The notes under the pieces are model-generated. The model was given only the letters and a program-made list of their open reading frames with translations. It ran no database searches and was not told the origin of the DNA. From Dehalococcoidales bacterium (GTDB lineage: Bacteria; Chloroflexota; Dehalococcoidia; Dehalococcoidales; RBG-16-60-22), in NCBI GenBank assembly GCA_030615475.1, contig JAUWZF010000018.1, positions 1-10,244 on the forward strand: a stretch of 10,244 bases of DNA, written 5' to 3'. The position numbers and the translations under genes are program-made. This document shows positions 6,896-10,244 of the stretch, piece after piece; positions within the stretch are counted from its first letter, which is position 1; every line of letters starts with the position of its first letter.

Positions 6896-8095
6896 TTGGC
6901 ACAGTCTAAGCCGGGAAGACGGGTAAAATCGCTTTACAATCCGCCCTCGCTGGTGTTCAAACAGGCCCTTTCGCTGGCATACCACGGATGGATAACCCGC
7001 TGGGCCGGACTCCCCGGATGGATGCTCAAGGGTAAAAAAGTTCTCGCCACGGCGGCCGGCGCCACTGCCATCGGCTGCACCGGTTATCCTTATCATGTGG
7101 TCTGGGAAGTGACAACACGCTGCAATCTGGACTGCATCCACTGCTACGCGAGTTCGGTGGATTCGACGCAAGCGGAGTTATCGACTGCCGAAGGAAAGCA
7201 ACTACTCGAACAAATCGCCTTGCTTGAAGAGTTCCGCATGATTGTGATCACCGGCGGGGAACCTCTTCTCAGAAAGGATATCTTTGAGCTGGTGGAGTAC
7301 GCCGGAAAATTGGGGTTCCATATTATCTTCAGTACCAACGGAATATTGTTAACGCCAGATATGGCCAAAGATCTAGCTAGATTAGGTGTGGCCAATTTTT
7401 CGATCAGTCTGGACGGCTATACCAGGGAATGTCACGAGTCTATCCGCCGTAAATCCGGCTGTTTTCAAAGTGCCATTGATGGTATAAAGGCCGCTGCTCA
7501 GACCGGCGTTTGTCTGCAGGTCAATTTCACTGCGATGCAGCAGAACCTGGCGGAGTTGCCAGGCTTGATAGATCTGGCCGAATTGTTAAAAGTGGATATC
7601 ATCATGGTTTTCCAGGCTGTCCCGCCTCGTCAGGAGAGAGGGGCACTCGAACTGGATGCGGAAGAACAAATGCGCCTTATAAAGACAATCGCGGAAAAAC
7701 AGAAGAAAACCCGCGCCCTGATAATACCGGTCTGCAGTCCCGAATACTGGCCGTGGCTGGTTGAACATAGACGAAGTTTTTTTAATCGGAGCATACAAAG
7801 GAAAACCCTTTCCGGCTGTGGCGCAGGCAGCGGATTCAGTTACGTCCGATTTGATGGTGACGTGTGGCCTTGCAACTTTATTCCGCTCTCAGCGGGCAAC
7901 ATACGCCGGACAGCATTCCCAGATATCTGGAATAATTCCGCTTTGTTGCAGGAATTTAGCGACCAGCCGCGACGGTTAAAAGGCACCTGTGGAGAATGCA
8001 GCCATCAAAGGATCTGTGGCGGTTGCCGCGGTCGAGCATTTGCCCACACGAAAGACCCTTTTGCAGCTGATCCAGCCTGTCTTTTGAGTCATTAA
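6896..8095 (+). CDS. Radical SAM/SPASM enzyme, AhbD/NirJ-like architecture
   Basis: Uses a [4Fe-4S] cluster and S-adenosylmethionine for radical chemistry. The core motif is C76-x3-C80-x2-C83 within TTRCNLDCIHCYA, with GGEP at 120-123. The C-terminal SPASM domain has seven cysteines (C308, C326, C365, C368, C374, C377, C395), and its CGGCRGRA...DPFAADPAC ending resembles haem-pathway enzymes NirJ and AhbD as well as peptide-modifying SPASM enzymes, so one or two auxiliary clusters are expected. About 65 residues precede the core, longer than in many relatives, with a mixed hydrophobic/basic character that might contact the membrane (inference). The start is TTG, backed by AGGAG at 6884-6888. 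It is sandwiched between a UbiA-like gene and a methyltransferase, suggesting one pathway, perhaps modification of a quinone, isoprenoid or tetrapyrrole. The substrate cannot be read from sequence; length 399 residues. Confidence 0.88.
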   Translation: MAQSKPGRRVKSLYNPPSLVFKQALSLAYHGWITRWAGLPGWMLKGKKVLATAAGATAIGCTGYPYHVVWEVTTRCNLDCIHCYASSVDSTQAELSTAEGKQLLEQIALLEEFRMIVITGGEPLLRKDIFELVEYAGKLGFHIIFSTNGILLTPDMAKDLARLGVANFSISLDGYTRECHESIRRKSGCFQSAIDGIKAAAQTGVCLQVNFTAMQQNLAELPGLIDLAELLKVDIIMVFQAVPPRQERGALELDAEEQMRLIKTIAEKQKKTRALIIPVCSPEYWPWLVEHRRSFFNRSIQRKTLSGCGAGSGFSYVRFDGDVWPCNFIPLSAGNIRRTAFPDIWNNSALLQEFSDQPRRLKGTCGECSHQRICGGCRGRAFAHTKDPFAADPACLLSH

Positions 8096-8116
8096 AAAAG
8101 GATTTATATCTACAAA

Positions 8117-8842
8117 ATGAAGTTTATTGGAAGTGAGCGTATCCCTCTCGGTGAAGAGTCATTCGTGGATGCAAATATTGCTCAATTTTATGATGAACAT
8201 GCCCGGCGCTTCATGGGGCCAATCTATCGCCGGTTTGCCGCGAAGGTCGCTGGAATTAATCCCGTTGGAAAACGGGTACTGGATATCGGTACCGGCAGCG
8301 GCCGTCTGGCAATCGAGCTCGCAAGAGCCTGTTCTGACTGGCAAATTACTGGCATCGATATTTCGGAAGATATGTTAAAGTTAGCCCGACAGAGTACTGC
8401 CCAAGGCGGTTTAGCTGGTAGAGTTGATTTCCGGCAGGCTTCGGCGGCGGCGCTGCCCTTCGCCGATGGCTGTTTTGCTCTGGTGACCAGCAATGCTTCT
8501 TTCCATCTTTGGACAGACCCCCTTAAGGTATTCCAAGAAATCGCTAGAGTAACTTCACCGGGAGGCTATTGTGTAATCTGGGACAATCTGAGGCTAATCG
8601 TGCTCAGTCCGCTTCTAAGTTTGCTTGGCCTAGCAATGGGCATGAATGCTTCGCAGCGCCGGCTGTGGATACAGGCCATCCACTCATCTTACACTATCGG
8701 CGAAGCGCGAGCGATTTTGAGGGAATCGGCTCTAAAAGATGCCCGCGTGATGATCATTCCTGGATTGTTTGAGCTGGGCATCGAATGGAGAAAACGATTA
8801 GAAGAGACTTGTAACTTGGAAAGCGACCCTCCAAAGGCGTAA
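8117..8842 (+). CDS. Class I SAM-dependent methyltransferase (Methyltransf_11 type)
   Basis: Transfers a methyl group from SAM to an unknown acceptor. The Rossmann motif I is VLDIGTGSG (54-62), followed by GIDIS with D81 as the likely ribose-binding acid. An ALPFAD stretch and a SFHLW block, as in UbiE/COQ5-like small-molecule methyltransferases, follow. The C-terminal half has a hydrophobic LLSLLGLAMG segment (about 162-175) that could contact a lipid-like substrate. Length is 241 residues, normal for the class. The start ATG at 8117 follows the radical SAM stop by 21 bases; AAGGA at 8098-8102 lies rather far (14 bases), so initiation may be weak or depend on upstream translation. Last gene of the operon. 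A role in methylating the product of the UbiA-like/radical SAM steps is inference from gene order. Confidence 0.85.
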   Translation: MKFIGSERIPLGEESFVDANIAQFYDEHARRFMGPIYRRFAAKVAGINPVGKRVLDIGTGSGRLAIELARACSDWQITGIDISEDMLKLARQSTAQGGLAGRVDFRQASAAALPFADGCFALVTSNASFHLWTDPLKVFQEIARVTSPGGYCVIWDNLRLIVLSPLLSLLGLAMGMNASQRRLWIQAIHSSYTIGEARAILRESALKDARVMIIPGLFELGIEWRKRLEETCNLESDPPKA

Positions 8843-8934
8843 AGTAGTTCTGACTCTATCCCTACGACACTGCTAGCCTCAACTAAAGTATAACCGCTCG
8901 CGGAGTAGCTCCAGCCAGGGTACATACATGAACA

Positions 8935-8966
8935 AATCATCAACAATCTGAAACAAGCTGATGATT
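8935..8966. repeat. Inverted repeat downstream of the operon
   Basis: AATCATCA (8935-8942) pairs with TGATGATT (8959-8966) around a 16-base loop and is followed by ATTTAACAA. The stem is AT-rich and the T run is short, so it is a poor intrinsic terminator, though its position about 90 bases after the last gene would suit one. It shares the TCATCA/TGATGA core with the dyad at 623-650 upstream of the operon. Confidence 0.4.
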
Positions 8967-8999
8967 ATTTAACAATATCCCGATATATAGTGTTTGAGA

Positions 9000-9028
9000 G
9001 GGGAGTTCGATTCTCCTCAATCCTCCCA
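9000..9028 (+). other. tRNA/tmRNA 3'-end-like fragment, candidate attachment site
   Basis: GGGAG (9001-9005) pairs with CTCCT (9013-9017, one G-T pair) around TTCGATT (9006-9012), a canonical T-arm and T-loop; G9000-C9018 could extend the stem. Seven bases (9018-9024) then stand where the acceptor 3' strand should be, 9025 as discriminator and CCA exactly at 9026-9028. The upstream bases do not form an anticodon arm or a matching 5' acceptor strand, so this is only a 3' end. Such fragments are typical of integrase attachment sites, where a tRNA or tmRNA 3' end is duplicated. It lies 36 bases past the end of the tyrosine recombinase gene. Confidence 0.5.
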
Positions 9029-9064
9029 TTCCATTCACAATTGCTTAATTTGTTACCCATCAGC

Positions 9065-9754
9065 TTATTGAGCGTTTTTCATCCACAAACGTTCGTACCA
9101 CTTGCGATGCTCTTCACCAGCGATCTTTCGATACTTCGCCGTAGTGTTAAAACTGGCGTGACCCAGGTGTTCTTGAAGCAATCGCAATGCATCGCCCGAG
9201 TCATCAAGTTTCATCGCGTGTACGCTGAAGGCGTCCCTGAGACGGTGAGGACTGACGCCTCTTATTCTTCCCGTTTCAGGATTAACCAGACCTGAAATGC
9301 TGGCACTTCTGGCACAGTTTCTCACTATCTGCCAGGCGCGGTGTCGATTTATGTTGAAGATACGCCAATTATCATCAACGGTCACGGGCTTATAATCAAC
9401 AATATAATTTTTCATTAGCCGCAGAGTCTCTTCATCGACAGGCAGTACTCTTATCCGGCGATGTTTCTGGTCTCGAGTGGTAACATCATCGATTTCCTCT
9501 CCGCACTCCGGGCAAAATCGGTGTCTTCTAGCCAAGCTTGCGCTGCATTTGGGGCACAATAGTTTGATACGTTTTTTTAGATGTAATATTGTTACAGTCT
9601 TCTGCTCAAAATCGATATCGCTGACTTTAAGTGCCAGGACTTCCGATACCCGGCAACCAAGATAGAAGAGGAGTCTGATAAGCAGCCTGTCACGCATCGA
9701 CCCAGTACACTTTTCCATTAGACTTATATCTTCAGGATCAAGATAGGTTTTCAT
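9065..9754 (-). CDS. Tyrosine recombinase/integrase, catalytic domain only, with internal zinc ribbon
   Basis: Site-specific recombinase of the Xer/phage integrase family. Catalytic residues are visible: R35 in GCRVSE, H170 and R173 in SPHRLR, H199 in LGHAS and nucleophile Y208 in TAKYRKI. A lysine among K60, K61 and K64 may be the catalytic one. Two features are unusual. At 229 residues it lacks the ~100-residue N-terminal core-binding domain; the frame hits a stop only 8 codons upstream of the ATG (complement of 9779-9781), so the missing part is not hidden by start choice. A zinc-ribbon pattern, C67-x2-C70...C81-x2-C84, is inserted where the beta2-beta3 hairpin normally lies, and could supply DNA or protein contacts. 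The ribosome site is weak. It converges on the operon, with its 3' end next to a tRNA-like fragment, and its 5' end abuts a serine recombinase remnant on the other strand. Confidence 0.88.
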   Translation of the reverse strand: MKTYLDPEDISLMEKCTGSMRDRLLIRLLFYLGCRVSEVLALKVSDIDFEQKTVTILHLKKRIKLLCPKCSASLARRHRFCPECGEEIDDVTTRDQKHRRIRVLPVDEETLRLMKNYIVDYKPVTVDDNWRIFNINRHRAWQIVRNCARSASISGLVNPETGRIRGVSPHRLRDAFSVHAMKLDDSGDALRLLQEHLGHASFNTTAKYRKIAGEEHRKWYERLWMKNAQ

Positions 9755-9759
9755 GGTGA

Positions 9760-10244
9760 TGTGTCCGTGTGTTGAACCTTACCCAGGCGTATCAAAACCT
9801 TTCTCACCGAGCTGAAATGGACATCAGTGCCGTACTCAGAGCTACGGAGGATACGGGCTATGGCGCGGTACCCATATCCGGACTGATAAAGGTTTATGAC
9901 GCTCTCGAAACCGGCAAGCTGAGCCTGGACGAACTCGCTCCCAGAATCAAGCAGCTAAAGGCTCGTCAGGATGAAGCATCTAAAGCACGAATCATGCTGG
10001 AAGCGGAAATGGCAATACAAGGTGTCGAACCACTGAACCCTGCACTTGTGAAATCTTACGCTCATGATTTATTTGCTTTGCTCACTGAGACGGACATTGT
10101 TAAAAGCAAGGGTTTTTTAAGGTCATTCATAGACAGGATAGTAATCGAAGGAACTATGGGCACGATTCATTATAAGTTGCCCGTACCGCATAAATGGAAG
10201 GAACAAGACGAGTTTTCGGTTCTGCCTATTGAACCCCCGAGTGG
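9760..10244 (+). pseudogene. Large serine recombinase, C-terminal remnant (5' end missing, 3' end beyond window)
   Basis: The frame is open from just after a TGA at 9757-9759 to the window end. From about 9886 the protein reads KVYDALETGKLSLDELAPRI, then a charged helical stretch and FLRSFIDRIVIEG...IHYKLPVP. I recognise this as the coiled-coil and closing segment of large serine recombinases, which normally lie at the C-terminus of a ~500-residue protein. The catalytic serine domain, recombinase domain and zinc ribbon are absent: only the start of the neighbouring tyrosine recombinase lies upstream, on the opposite strand. The 9760-9885 part is less convincing, so the true break lies somewhere in 9755-9886. 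An ATG at 9817 has no good ribosome site. Most likely a truncated remnant; a deliberate small protein is possible but unlikely. Confidence 0.62.

Noticed and set aside
8902..8912. Terminator hairpin GGAG-TAG-CTCC after the operon
   Set aside because: Only four base pairs and no following T run.
8951..9028. A complete tRNA gene ending at 9028
   Set aside because: Bases at the expected anticodon stem (8979-8983 and 8991-8995) do not pair, and no 5' acceptor strand complementary to 9018-9024 exists upstream at the right distance.
9776..9886. Second plus-strand frame giving RRIKTFLTELKW...ARYPYPD
   Set aside because: It looks protein-like but is short, has no start codon with a ribosome site, and ends at a TGA at 9884; it may be part of the decayed region before the serine recombinase tail, but I cannot assign it.
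1..10244. CRISPR array, insertion sequence ends or complete RNA genes
   Set aside because: No regularly spaced direct repeats, no transposase with terminal inverted repeats, and no complete tRNA or rRNA structure were seen on either strand.

Overview
The window looks like part of the chromosome of an anaerobic bacterium. It holds an eight-kilobase, one-direction gene run for a molybdenum/tungsten-pterin (CISM-type) membrane redox complex plus three probable biosynthetic genes, followed by a small zone of site-specific recombination genes. Gene style (Fe-S-rich anaerobic respiration, radical SAM enzymes, AGGAG-type ribosome sites, a recombinase tail of a type I associate with Chloroflexota) fits Dehalococcoidia or a similar anaerobe. 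That assignment is an impression from sequence style, not a search result.

Layout: (1) 2-343, the C-terminal end of a radical SAM protein cut by the window edge, clearly more AT-rich than what follows. (2) 344-805, a gene-free stretch with a cluster of TGAC/GTCA half-sites forming nested palindromes, a plausible control region for the operon. (3) 806-8842, seven same-strand genes with gaps of 79 bases or fewer and one overlap: a four-cluster ferredoxin subunit, an NrfD/PsrC-type membrane subunit, a molybdopterin catalytic subunit of the acetylene-hydratase-like branch, a di-haem cytochrome b, a UbiA-like membrane protein, a radical SAM/SPASM enzyme and a class I methyltransferase. (4) 8843-9064, an intergenic stretch with an inverted repeat and a piece that looks like the 3' end of a tRNA or tmRNA (T-arm, acceptor strand, CCA). 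(5) 9065-9754, minus strand, a catalytic-domain-only tyrosine recombinase with a zinc ribbon. (6) 9760-10244, the tail of a large serine recombinase lacking its 5' part and running off the window.

How it may work: the catalytic subunit has no Tat signal, and an in-frame stop sits directly before its start codon, so the enzyme should face the cytoplasm. The ferredoxin subunit would wire it to two different membrane modules: a haem-free NrfD-type quinone site and a di-haem cytochrome b. Having both anchors in one operon is uncommon. The three downstream genes (UbiA-like, radical SAM/SPASM, methyltransferase) are tightly coupled and look like a pathway for making or modifying an isoprenoid quinone, lipid or cofactor. 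The UbiA-like protein keeps its first Asp-rich motif but has lost the second, so its chemistry may differ from the family norm. The substrate of the complex cannot be read from the sequence.

The right end looks like a recombination hot spot: a tRNA-like 3' end beside an unusual integrase, which abuts a broken serine recombinase.
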